A stretch of DNA of 13,161 bases from DATNIC01 sp035604635 (GCA_035604635.1 DATNIC010000059.1:1-13161); one strand, 5' to 3'. Shown: positions 6,897-13,157, counted from the first letter of the stretch. Notes: generated by a model from the sequence alone, not told the origin. Translations and numbers: made by a program.

Positions 6897-8297
6897 TTAC
6901 TTGCGCTTGTAGACCTTGACGGCGCCGTACTGCGCAACGATCCGGTACTGACCGCGCGCAACGCCGTCACGCAACCTCGGTACGACCTCGGCCCGAAAGC
7001 TGCCGTTGTTGAAGTCGTCGGCGAAGACGGCGTACTCGGGTGGATAGAGCCACGCAATCGTCGCGTTCGGGTACTCGACCGCAATGTGCGTGTACCATTC
7101 GTCGTGCGTGCTGACGTTGGCATCGCGCGGCACGACGGCAAGCGCTTTGCGGGCGTTTTCGAGATCGGCATACGGCGGCGTCAGATAGTGTCCGACGTGC
7201 ATCGGGTTGAAGGCGATAAGGACGATCGCGCAAAGCGTGAAGAGGACCGTCGCCAGACGCTGCGCGGCTGCCGTGGAGCGCGTTCGCGCCAAACCGATCA
7301 GGACCGCAGCCGTCCCGAGTAAGAGCCACGGGATGTAGATCGCCGCGTAGTGCGAGCCCATCCGCCACGTGATCCCCTCGCTCGAAAGCAGCACGATCGC
7401 CAAACCCGGCAATGCGACGATCATCCAGGCCGAGGCCAGCGGCAAGAACAGCAGCGGCGCAAACGCTTCGATCAGGTACGTCAGGCGCCCAAGCGTCGCG
7501 ACCGCCGCTAGAACGACGAACGGGTGGACGAACATCGCGGCAATCAACGCGATCGGTCCGTTTGCAAACGGATACGAATAGAAATGCGCCGGACGCCAGC
7601 CGCCGAGCGCGGGCACAACGAAGTGGAAGTAGACGATCAAAGTCGCTGCACTCACGGCGATGAGCCAAGCGCCTGCAAGTGCCGTCGCCCGCGGTGCGCG
7701 CGGACGCCAATAGAGCAAGCCGTCGCCGCGTCTCCCGCGGCGGAGCAGTGCCGCGACGAGGAGGGCGGCGCCGAAGATCCCCAGGACGATCGGTACCTCC
7801 TCGCGCACAAGCACGCACAGCAGGCTGCACAGCACGAAGAAGGCCCACCGCTCGGCATCGATCGACCACGCAAGCAGGAACGCCAAGAGCGGATAAAACG
7901 CGATCTCGTGAAACTCGGTGAACGCGACCGCCCCAAGCGGCGGATAGACGAGGGCAAGGAGCGCGATGCGCGAGCTGAGCGCGTCGTCCGCGTAGCGGCG
8001 CAAGAACGCATAGAACGGAAACACGCTCGCGCCGATGAGGACGACCTGGACGATCTGAATCGAGAGCGCGCTCCGGGTCAGGGCGACGAACGGATACAGC
8101 ACCCCCAGGAGCGGCGCCCAGTGAAACGCAAAATGCGACGCGTTTTCCGGTCCATCGCGGAAGCCCGAGAACGCATTGAGCGCGATTTGCGCAAACGTCC
8201 CCGTGTCCGTGCCGTAGCTCCAGATCCGCCAGCGATACCCCGCGAGCGCACTCAACACGGCGACGTAGACGGCGTACCAGAGGACGACCCGTCTCAC
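6897..8297 (-). CDS. DUF2079-type multi-spanning membrane protein
   Basis: A 466-residue polytopic membrane protein with about ten or more hydrophobic segments. The pattern resembles DUF2079: an early Asp in YGTDTGTFAQ after the first segment, FHWAPLLGVLYPFVAL in the next loop, and the motif FTEFHEIAFYPLLAFLLAW with conserved Glu and His. The family has a GT-C-like glycosyltransferase architecture but no established reaction, so a role with lipid-linked sugars or the envelope is inference. The C-terminal soluble part ends in VKVYKRK. The GTG start at 8297 lies ten bases after the upstream gene's TGA and has no good Shine-Dalgarno, suggesting coupling. It belongs to the minus-strand run 9048 to 4507. 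Confidence 0.82.
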   Translation of the reverse strand: MRRVVLWYAVYVAVLSALAGYRWRIWSYGTDTGTFAQIALNAFSGFRDGPENASHFAFHWAPLLGVLYPFVALTRSALSIQIVQVVLIGASVFPFYAFLRRYADDALSSRIALLALVYPPLGAVAFTEFHEIAFYPLLAFLLAWSIDAERWAFFVLCSLLCVLVREEVPIVLGIFGAALLVAALLRRGRRGDGLLYWRPRAPRATALAGAWLIAVSAATLIVYFHFVVPALGGWRPAHFYSYPFANGPIALIAAMFVHPFVVLAAVATLGRLTYLIEAFAPLLFLPLASAWMIVALPGLAIVLLSSEGITWRMGSHYAAIYIPWLLLGTAAVLIGLARTRSTAAAQRLATVLFTLCAIVLIAFNPMHVGHYLTPPYADLENARKALAVVPRDANVSTHDEWYTHIAVEYPNATIAWLYPPEYAVFADDFNNGSFRAEVVPRLRDGVARGQYRIVAQYGAVKVYKRK

Positions 8298-8307
8298 GGA
8301 ACGGGCA

Positions 8308-9048
8308 TCACGGCCGCGTGATATCGCGTCCGCTGATCAGCGTCCCCTTTGGGCCCTGCACGACCTCATAAACGATCCCGTACTTCTGCGTCCCGTTCGT
8401 AACCTGAACTTCGACTGCAGCGCTTGCGTCACCGGTCCGCCGTCCGACGATCGCGCCGATTTTCGAATTCGTGTTGATGAACGCCAGCTCGGGGAGCGGA
8501 ACCGTCACATCGGCCGGAGAGGCGCCGAGCAATGCCCGCGCCGTGGCGTTGTCACCGCGCGCAATGGCGTCGAGGTAGCGCCGCACGACCGCCTGCGCTA
8601 TATCGACGTCGAATCCCGTCGAGATCGCGACCGGAGTCGCAGGCGCTTGAGTCGGGATTTGCGTGGGCGCGCGCGCCGGCGTCGGGTGCGCCGTTGCGCG
8701 CGGCGTCGGTGCGAGACTTGGGACCGCACTCGGCGTCGGTGCGAGGCTTGGGATCGCACTCGGCGTCGGTGCGAGCGTCGGGAGCGGCGTTTTGGCGGCG
8801 ATCGGCCGAGCGACCGTCGCGAGCGGGAACGGCGTGCGAAGCGGCCCGGCGGCCGGTGGTGCGGCAATCGGCGTCACTTGCGGAGCAACCGGAACGGGCG
8901 TATTGTTCGAGCCGTGATGCATCACGACCGCGGACAACATCCCGATCCCCAGTCCTGCGACGACGACGATAATGCCAAGCAGAACGGTGCGAACGTTGTG
9001 CGAGTCGTGCGCAGGCTCGCGCCGACGACGCGGTGGCCGCGTGCTCAT
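8308..9048 (-). CDS. Membrane-anchored protein with Pro-rich stalk and NTF2-like C-terminal domain
   Basis: A 246-residue protein of unknown function. It has a basic cytoplasmic N-terminus (RPPRRRR), one membrane segment at about 21-43, a Pro/Ala/Thr-rich stalk at about 50-145 containing repeated PSLAPTPSA units, and a compact domain at about 146-246. The compact domain starts with FDVDIAQAVVRRYLDAIARGD, followed by predicted strands. That opening is like NTF2/DUF4878-type domains that stand on stalks outside the membrane; this is a fold guess only. The open frame runs on to 9618, but the extra part is arginine-rich shadow sequence. ATG 9048 is preferred because GAGGT sits seven bases before it and membrane topology then makes sense. 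It is probably the first gene of the minus-strand operon. Confidence 0.75.
   Translation of the reverse strand: MSTRPPRRRREPAHDSHNVRTVLLGIIVVVAGLGIGMLSAVVMHHGSNNTPVPVAPQVTPIAAPPAAGPLRTPFPLATVARPIAAKTPLPTLAPTPSAIPSLAPTPSAVPSLAPTPRATAHPTPARAPTQIPTQAPATPVAISTGFDVDIAQAVVRRYLDAIARGDNATARALLGASPADVTVPLPELAFINTNSKIGAIVGRRTGDASAAVEVQVTNGTQKYGIVYEVVQGPKGTLISGRDITRP
8701..8780 (-). repeat. 30-bp tandem repeat, about 2.7 copies, coding for stalk units
   Basis: Two full 30-bp units (8701-8730 and 8731-8760) and a 20-base partial (8761-8780) begin with the same CGGCGTCGGTGCGAG core and differ by a few bases. They encode ten-residue units of the type SLAPTPSAxP in the stalk of the membrane-anchored protein. 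Copy-number change would keep the frame and only alter stalk length. Confidence 0.85.
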
Positions 9049-9107
9049 CGGTTCGACCTCATTGGACGTGCAGCTTCTCGCTCCGAGCGGCAAGACCTCG
9101 GTCGGCG

Positions 9108-9126
9108 CTGCGCGAATGTCGCGCAG
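9108..9126 (+). promoter_or_regulatory. Perfect 8-bp inverted repeat directly before the 9129 start codon
   Basis: CTGCGCGA (9108-9115) and TCGCGCAG (9119-9126) are exact inverted copies separated by ATG. The repeat ends two bases before the start codon at 9129 and sits in the 80-bp divergent spacer between two transcription units. As DNA it could be an operator for both; as RNA it would be a tight hairpin in the place of the Shine-Dalgarno. Confidence 0.4.
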
Positions 9127-9128
9127 TA

Positions 9129-9437
9129 ATGGTTCGAGTCCGTATTCCCATTGACATCGGGATGGTCGTGACGACCGGGTGCGGCGCCTTTGCGTTCGCG
9201 ACGCCGCTTCGCGTCGATACGCTGATCGAGTTCGCGGTCGATGAAGTGCTCGGACCGCGTGCCCCGAAAGACAAGCGCGAGCGAACCTTACGTTCGACGC
9301 TCGCCGGGTTTCGTGCTGGTACGTTTGTAATCGACGTCGATGGCCGTTTTTTCGAGCGGCTCGACGAGACGGTGATGTGCGCGGGGGTCGCGCGGTTGCG
9401 TTTCTTCCTCCGTCACGCCGTTCGCACGACGACCTAA
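9129..9437 (+). CDS. Hypothetical protein, 102 residues
   Basis: I do not recognise this protein. Codon use with mostly G/C third positions and a plausible alternation of hydrophobic and charged segments (IDIGMVVTTGCGAFAFATPL, then LIEFAVDEVLGP, then a basic region with KDKRERTLR) suggest it is a real gene. The frame is open upstream to 9033, but ATG 9129 gives the cleaner N-terminus and begins just after a palindrome. There is no visible Shine-Dalgarno at either start. It is divergent from the stalked membrane protein gene. Its TAA stop is followed in the same frame by the next ORF, whose likely start is CTG 9453, fifteen bases on. A lost stop-separated fusion or coupled translation are both possible. 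Confidence 0.5.
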   Translation: MVRVRIPIDIGMVVTTGCGAFAFATPLRVDTLIEFAVDEVLGPRAPKDKRERTLRSTLAGFRAGTFVIDVDGRFFERLDETVMCAGVARLRFFLRHAVRTTT

Positions 9438-9440
9438 GCT

Positions 9441-9452
9441 GAGAACGTTCTC
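9441..9452 (+). promoter_or_regulatory. Perfect 12-bp palindrome next to the CTG start
   Basis: GAGAACGTTCTC is fully self-complementary and abuts the proposed CTG start codon at 9453. It could be a protein binding site. It contains GAAC and GTTC but without the four-base spacer of a typical Gram-positive LexA box, so an SOS role is not supported. Confidence 0.35.
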
Positions 9453-10187
9453 CTGACCGAACCCAAGCGCCGATCGCCGCTGTCGGTCGGCGCAATCGTC
9501 GACCTCGCGTTCGAGGGCTACCTCGGCAACCTTCGCTTCTATCTTGCGCTGGCGCTCGCGGCCTTCGCCGCGCAAGCGATCGTCGCGCTCCCGCTGGGAT
9601 CGGCTCCGGGAGCGGCATGGTGGCTGCAGGGCACCAATCTCGCCGTCGACGCCTTTTTAGCCGGGTGCGTCAGCGTCGGCGTCGCCGCCCGCATGCGTGA
9701 CGAGCCCCTCTCGATACGTGCCATCTTGCGACGCATCGCCCGCCGCTGGTGGGCGATCTTGCTGGTCGATCTCATCGTCTGGCTGATCCGCGCCCTGACC
9801 TTCGGCTATGTCTTCGGCGGGCTCGAAGCGACGGGATACTACACGCTCGTCCTCCCCACGCTCGTCCTGTGGGGCGGCTTGCTCTCTGCCGACGTCATCG
9901 CGAGCATCGACGATGAGACGGCGCCGGTCGCGTTACCCGGTTTTGCCCTGCTGCGCAGCCTCATGCTTTCATGGAGACCAAGCAACCTGCTACGGGTGAC
10001 GCTGCTCTCGGCGATGACGGTCCCGGCGCTGATGATCCCGATGGTGCTGGATGACGTCTTGCGGCTGCACGGGGTCCGCCTGCACGAATTCTGGTCTTCG
10101 ATTCCGGTCGATGCGGCGCTGATCGGACCGTATCAAGCGCTGTTCACCGTCTTTTATCTCGACCTTCGCAACCGCGCAAATTTGTAG
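9453..10187 (+). CDS. Polytopic membrane protein of unknown function, probable CTG start
   Basis: About 244 residues with roughly six hydrophobic segments: near 28-48, 58-78, 96-118 and three more in the second half. The ending, ALFTVFYLDLRNR, recalls proteins with a glycerophosphodiesterase-type membrane domain or similar small integral families, but I cannot name a function. The first ATG in frame is 9693, which would remove two membrane segments. The sequence before it (EGYLGNLRFYLALALAAFAA) is clearly protein-like, so the gene must start earlier. Between the in-frame TAA at 9435 and 9486 there is no ATG, GTG or TTG. CTG 9453 gives the natural N-terminus (M)TEPKRRSPLSVG. A rare CTG start, coupling to the preceding ORF, or a base error in an ATG are the options. 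Confidence 0.72.
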   Translation: MTEPKRRSPLSVGAIVDLAFEGYLGNLRFYLALALAAFAAQAIVALPLGSAPGAAWWLQGTNLAVDAFLAGCVSVGVAARMRDEPLSIRAILRRIARRWWAILLVDLIVWLIRALTFGYVFGGLEATGYYTLVLPTLVLWGGLLSADVIASIDDETAPVALPGFALLRSLMLSWRPSNLLRVTLLSAMTVPALMIPMVLDDVLRLHGVRLHEFWSSIPVDAALIGPYQALFTVFYLDLRNRANL

Positions 10188-10193
10188 TACAAT
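10165..10193 (+). promoter_or_regulatory. Sigma70-like promoter for the secreted protein gene
   Basis: TTCGCA (10165-10170) and TACAAT (10188-10193) are separated by 17 bases, matching 4 of 6 and 5 of 6 consensus positions. The -35 half lies in the end of the membrane protein gene and the -10 directly after its stop. Transcription would begin near 10200, leaving a leader of about 45 bases before the ATG at 10245. Confidence 0.5.
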
Positions 10194-10244
10194 TTCATCA
10201 GCGTAACGCTTTTCGTTGCGCTCAGGGTCGTGGGGTAGTCTCGG

Positions 10245-11000
10245 ATGTTGTCGCGCCGGCAATGCGTCGGCTTTGTGATCGGGTTGGGAGCCGCCGTGCT
10301 ATTCGAGGCGATTCCAGCTCTCGCCGAGCACATCTACGCCGTCGATGGTAAAGACAGCTTTACCATTGGAGCGCGTGAATTGCGGAGCGACATCGTCTAC
10401 AGCGGAAGGGAGACGCTCTCGAGCGTCCGCAGAAGCGACGGGACCCGCTACGCGGTAACGGTCGAATATTCGCGGACCGATCAGGGGGCGCGGGCGAAGG
10501 CCCGAGCGACGTTCACCTCAGTCGTCATGCCGTCGGGCGAACAGCGCGACGAGGTGAACGGCGATCCGGACTACGTCACGGTCCTCAACCAGCCGTTTTC
10601 GATCGAACTCGATCTGCCGACGATGCGCGACATCACCCATATTTGGACACCCGTCCCATTTTCGTTTATCCTGCCGATGGCCGGAGCGCCGCTCAACGGT
10701 TCACTGCGGAGCTGCGGCGACGCTTATGTAGCGGGCGAGCGGACGCTGGGAGTCATTTTTGACGCCGAGGGGCCCGTGCACGGCCCCTTGAGCAACGTCG
10801 GGATCGCACTCGACGGCCGTATCCGGATGCACGGGACGGCGTACTACTCGTACGACTCCTACGTCCTGCGGGCGCTGGACACTCAGCTGACGATATCGGG
10901 GACGCTCGCCGGTGATCCGAATCACCAGCCGGTGACGATCGTCTACCGGCGCACGATCCGCACGCTCGCGCCCGCTCCGACGAAGGACGCCGCCCGCTAG
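10245..11000 (+). CDS. Secreted protein of unknown function
   Basis: A 251-residue exported protein I do not recognise. It starts MLSRRQCVGFVIGLGAAVLF, a basic end plus hydrophobic core, with a likely signal peptidase I site after PALA (about residue 27). The mature part is rich in predicted beta strands and polar residues (YSGRETLSSVRRSDGTRY, YYSYDSYVLRALDTQLTISG) and has no catalytic motif I can point to. A single Cys remains in the mature chain. GGGG about ten bases before the ATG and a sigma70-like promoter just upstream support this start. Its TAG stop shares the CTAG tetramer at 10997-11000 with the stop of the convergent gene. Confidence 0.8.
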   Translation: MLSRRQCVGFVIGLGAAVLFEAIPALAEHIYAVDGKDSFTIGARELRSDIVYSGRETLSSVRRSDGTRYAVTVEYSRTDQGARAKARATFTSVVMPSGEQRDEVNGDPDYVTVLNQPFSIELDLPTMRDITHIWTPVPFSFILPMAGAPLNGSLRSCGDAYVAGERTLGVIFDAEGPVHGPLSNVGIALDGRIRMHGTAYYSYDSYVLRALDTQLTISGTLAGDPNHQPVTIVYRRTIRTLAPAPTKDAAR

Positions 11001-11386
11001 GCGCCGACCAAATCGACTTGCATGGGGCGCATGCGCATCCCGTCGGCTAGGTGCTTGAATTCGCTGAACGAGAGATGCTCTTGGTGATAGTCGATCAGCA
11101 TCTCGATCGCGCGGCGCACGCAGCCCGTTTCCTCGACGTACTTCTGCAGCTTCCGCCGGAAGTAGGTCACGGGGTCACGCAGGACTTTCACGTAGTACGG
11201 ATCGTCGGTCAACCCAGCGGGATCGATGCCCTCTTTGGGGACGAGCCACACGAACGACGGATCTTCACCGCTCTTGTATCCAATGAGTACGAGGGGGATT
11301 GCACGAGCCGACTTGAGCTTCGGGACAAAACTGCAGAGCGTGTACGCGTCGAACGCCAGGTTCTTCGGTTCGATGGCTGCATCCAT
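10997..11386 (-). CDS. Hypothetical cytoplasmic protein, 129 residues
   Basis: No signal peptide, membrane segment or known motif is visible. The middle looks like a mixed alpha/beta domain (IPLVLIGYKSGEDPSFVWLVPKEG), followed by a charged helical half (DPVTYFRRKLQKYVEETGCVRRAIEMLIDYHQEH). The ATG at 11386 is preceded by GGAGG with a nine-base gap, a good ribosome site, so I consider the gene real. It is divergent from the ECF sigma factor gene across a 242-bp region, and its stop overlaps that of the secreted protein gene in a shared CTAG. A link to the sigma regulon is possible from position only. Confidence 0.75.
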   Translation of the reverse strand: MDAAIEPKNLAFDAYTLCSFVPKLKSARAIPLVLIGYKSGEDPSFVWLVPKEGIDPAGLTDDPYYVKVLRDPVTYFRRKLQKYVEETGCVRRAIEMLIDYHQEHLSFSEFKHLADGMRMRPMQVDLVGA

Positions 11387-11475
11387 AAAGTGGAGCCTCC
11401 GTCAGTCACTCATGCAAAGAAAAACGCTCGCAGCGGGGTTCCCGCTCGAGCGCCGGCGCCATCCGAAGAAGGCAA

Positions 11476-11481
11476 CATAAT
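11476..11481 (+). promoter_or_regulatory. Candidate -10 box ahead of the structured leader
   Basis: CATAAT matches five of six bases of a sigma70 -10 element and lies just ahead of the folded leader of the sigma factor gene. No convincing -35 box stands 16-18 bases upstream, and no clear ECF-type pair was found here. Confidence 0.25.
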
Positions 11482-11484
11482 AGA

Positions 11485-11597
11485 AGGGTTCTCTGCCCTG
11501 AGAGAGGGGGACCTTGTGCAAAACCAGGGACTTTCGGAGCGCGGGAAGGGAGCGCGGCCGAAAGCCGCAGAAGGCCGACGCCTCGCTCCGAAACCCT
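11485..11597 (+). ncRNA. Structured leader RNA candidate upstream of the ECF sigma factor
   Basis: The 5' region of the sigma gene can form a long closing stem, TTTCGGAGCG (11532-11541) with CGCTCCGAAA (11584-11593), ten perfect pairs. It extends by GGG (11527-11529) with CCC (11594-11596) past a two-base bulge. Inside it is a hairpin GCGGC-CGAAA-GCCGC (11554-11568). Ahead of it are two mutually exclusive small hairpins: TCTCT/AGAGA (11490-11505) and AGGG/CCCT (11485-11499). I compared it by eye with cobalamin, TPP, SAM, glycine, RNase P, 6S and SRP RNAs and found no convincing match. It may be a cis-acting leader or a separate small RNA. Confidence 0.4.
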
Positions 11598-11628
11598 CAT
11601 CTAGGTAAGAGCGGTTGTCTAGCCAGTA

Positions 11629-12288
11629 ATGAGTGCGCTGGCACCGCTCCACCAGGAGTACCGCTTGGTCCCTCCGGCGCCGCCGCCGGCTCCCGCCCGC
11701 ACGGCTAAGCCCGTGCCGGGCCCGGACAATTTCGAATCGATCGTCGACGAGTATCAGCGGCGGCTTTACGGATTTGCATTGCGGATGACCGGCAATCGCG
11801 AGGATGCCGAGGAGATCGTCCAAGACGCTTTCGTGCGGGCCTATCGCGCGCTCAGCAAGATGGACGAGACACAGCGCGCCGAGTTGCGCCTCCAGCCTTG
11901 GCTCTACACGATCACCCTCAACGTCACGCGGAACCGGCTGCGTAGCAAGCGGCCGACCAACGTCGCCCTCGACGCGCTCGCCGACCCCGATGCCCTGCTA
12001 AACGAGACCCAGGAAGGTCCCGATCAGCCTGAGGCGATCATCGAGCGTGGGACGGACATGGCGCTGGTCGAGCAGGCGCTCCTTCAACTGCCGATGCACT
12101 TACGCGCGGCCGCGACGTTACGTTTCATCGAAGGCCGTAGCCACCCCGAGATCGCCGAGATACTCGATCAGCCGATCGGGACGGTCAAGTCGCACGTGCA
12201 CCGGGCGGTACGAATCTTGCGACGGATCCTAGGCCCGCAAATCGGCCGGATGGCACCACCGGGGGACTCTGCTAATGCGATGCTGTGA
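11629..12288 (+). CDS. ECF-type RNA polymerase sigma factor
   Basis: A 219-residue extracytoplasmic-function sigma factor, which directs RNA polymerase to a small set of stress promoters. Residues 1-34 are a Pro/Ala-rich extension. Region 2 runs from about 35 to 103 (FESIVDEYQRRLYGFALRMTGNREDAEEIVQDAFVRAYRAL, with the core-binding DAEEIVQDAF). A variable acidic linker follows, then region 4 at about 145-200 (LLQLPMHLRAAATLRFIEG, helix-turn-helix HPEIAEILDQPIGTVKSHVHRAVRIL). ATG 11629 has no strong Shine-Dalgarno but fits the family; the structured leader upstream may control it. The gene overlaps by 14 bp the next one, which encodes a zinc-type anti-sigma domain, the standard arrangement for a sigma factor and its own inhibitor. 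The partner's alkyltransferase domain suggests the signal is DNA alkylation. Confidence 0.95.
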   Translation: MSALAPLHQEYRLVPPAPPPAPARTAKPVPGPDNFESIVDEYQRRLYGFALRMTGNREDAEEIVQDAFVRAYRALSKMDETQRAELRLQPWLYTITLNVTRNRLRSKRPTNVALDALADPDALLNETQEGPDQPEAIIERGTDMALVEQALLQLPMHLRAAATLRFIEGRSHPEIAEILDQPIGTVKSHVHRAVRILRRILGPQIGRMAPPGDSANAML

Positions 12289-13015
12289 CGTTGAAGCGCT
12301 CTGGGAAGAAATGCGTGACGGCGTCGAGCCGCGGCGCGAACATATCCTCGCTCACTTGCGAAAATGCCCACCCTGCCAGGAGGTTTACGAGCAGTACGAA
12401 GGCGTTGCATATTGCCTGACGTGCTTGCCGATCGTCGAGCCGCCCGCCAGCATGGTGCCGAAGATCCTCGACCACATCCGCGAGCTGCGCGATAAGTTCC
12501 ACGCCGCTAACCCCGACTCGCTTGCAAAGATCCAGTCTCCGATCGGGATGCTCTATGTGGCGTTCCGCGAGACGGGGATCACCTACGTCGGCCTCGAGCG
12601 CGGTCAAGGTGAAGGCGCGATGGTCTCGGAGATGGAGCACCGCCTGCGTCGCCGCGTCGTCCAATCAACCCCTCCGCAGTGGGTGATCGATACGCTCGCC
12701 GAATTCTTCCGCACCCACCGGCCGGACTACAAGCGCGTCGACATCTCCGCCTTGACGCCGTTCGAACAAGCCGCGCTGCGCGCTGCGGCGCAAATCCCGC
12801 CCGGGGAAGTTCGGTCGTACGGTTGGGTCGCGCGCGAGATCGGGCGTCCGCAATCGGCGCGTGCGGTCGGGCGCGTGATGGCACGCAACCCCGTGCCGTT
12901 CCTTTTTCCTTGCCACCGCGTCGTCGATTCGTCCGGAGCGCTGCACAACTACGGCTACGGTCTCGACTTGAAACGGCGTCTGTTGGAGATGGAGGGCTAT
13001 CGCCCCACACGGTGA
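12275..13015 (+). CDS. Fusion of zinc anti-sigma (ZAS) domain and O6-alkylguanine-DNA alkyltransferase
   Basis: A 246-residue two-domain protein. Residues 1-75 are an anti-sigma domain: C3 and C4, then H27-x3-C31-x2-C34 (HLRKCPPC), the zinc motif of ZAS proteins that hold ECF sigma factors. Residues about 84-243 are a complete Ogt/MGMT suicide repair enzyme, starting at SPIGMLYVAF. The acceptor is C213 in PCHRV. By spacing to the human enzyme, Y182, R196 (RAVG), N205 (RNP), H214 and E240 match Tyr114, Arg128, Asn137, His146 and Glu172, so catalysis should be intact. GGGGGA precedes the ATG by eight bases, inside the sigma gene, and the 14-bp overlap implies coupled, balanced synthesis. The likely job is to repair O6-alkylguanine and, once C213 is alkylated, alter grip on the sigma factor. 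That mechanism is inference; both domain calls are firm. Confidence 0.95.
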   Translation: MRCCDVEALWEEMRDGVEPRREHILAHLRKCPPCQEVYEQYEGVAYCLTCLPIVEPPASMVPKILDHIRELRDKFHAANPDSLAKIQSPIGMLYVAFRETGITYVGLERGQGEGAMVSEMEHRLRRRVVQSTPPQWVIDTLAEFFRTHRPDYKRVDISALTPFEQAALRAAAQIPPGEVRSYGWVAREIGRPQSARAVGRVMARNPVPFLFPCHRVVDSSGALHNYGYGLDLKRRLLEMEGYRPTR

Positions 13016-13037
13016 ACGAAACGCCTTGTAACACGTC
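13013..13037 (+). promoter_or_regulatory. Possible ECF-type promoter downstream of the fusion gene
   Basis: TGAAC (13013-13017) and CGTC (13034-13037) are 16 bases apart, the general shape of ECF promoters (GAAC-type -35, CGTC-type -10). The -35 half overlaps the stop codon of the fusion gene. With only nine defined bases it could easily be chance. No equivalent pair was found before the sigma gene itself. Confidence 0.25.
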
Positions 13038-13061
13038 CGCGGCCCCTTCAGACAGATACGA

Positions 13062-13157
13062 ATGAAGGTTAACAGACGGACAGAGGAGGTGATCATCGTA
13101 AGTAGCGATTCGAATAAACGTCTCAGTAAAACGATGATTGGAGGTGCGTCGGCTTAG
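13062..13157 (+). CDS. Possible 31-codon ORF with very strong internal Shine-Dalgarno
   Basis: An ATG at 13062 opens a 31-codon frame ending in TAG at 13155-13157. Inside it, AGGAGGTGATC (13084-13094) is complementary to the 16S rRNA tail over 11 bases. The codons at the ideal distance after it, in the same frame, are ATC ATC GTA, with no ATG, GTG or TTG. GTG at 13089 overlaps the site and is unlikely to be the start. A second GGAGGT at 13140-13145 precedes the window end with no start yet in view, so a further gene probably begins just outside. The region is clearly lower in GC than its surroundings. The peptide is unfamiliar; it may be a leader, or not translated at all. Confidence 0.3.
   Translation: MKVNRRTEEVIIVSSDSNKRLSKTMIGGASA

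Noticed and set aside
7524..8321. Plus-strand ORF of 265 codons opposite the DUF2079 gene
   Set aside because: Charged low-complexity product opposite a membrane protein gene; no ribosome site.
9441..9452. LexA/SOS box
   Set aside because: GAAC and GTTC are adjacent instead of being four bases apart as in Gram-positive SOS boxes.
9049..9618. Upstream extension of the stalked protein frame to 9618 on the minus strand
   Set aside because: The added 190 residues are arginine-rich and lie opposite two better ORFs; ATG 9048 has a ribosome site and gives a sensible membrane topology.
11485..11597. Leader as a cobalamin or TPP riboswitch
   Set aside because: GGGAA and CTGAGA-like strings occur, but the other conserved blocks of either class are missing.
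11051..11608. Plus-strand ORF of 185 codons across the 129-residue gene and the leader
   Set aside because: The minus-strand gene has a strong ribosome site and better protein character; the tail covers the folded leader.
13084..13094. End of a 16S rRNA gene on the minus strand
   Set aside because: The match to the 16S tail stops after 11 bases; the following sequence is not rRNA.
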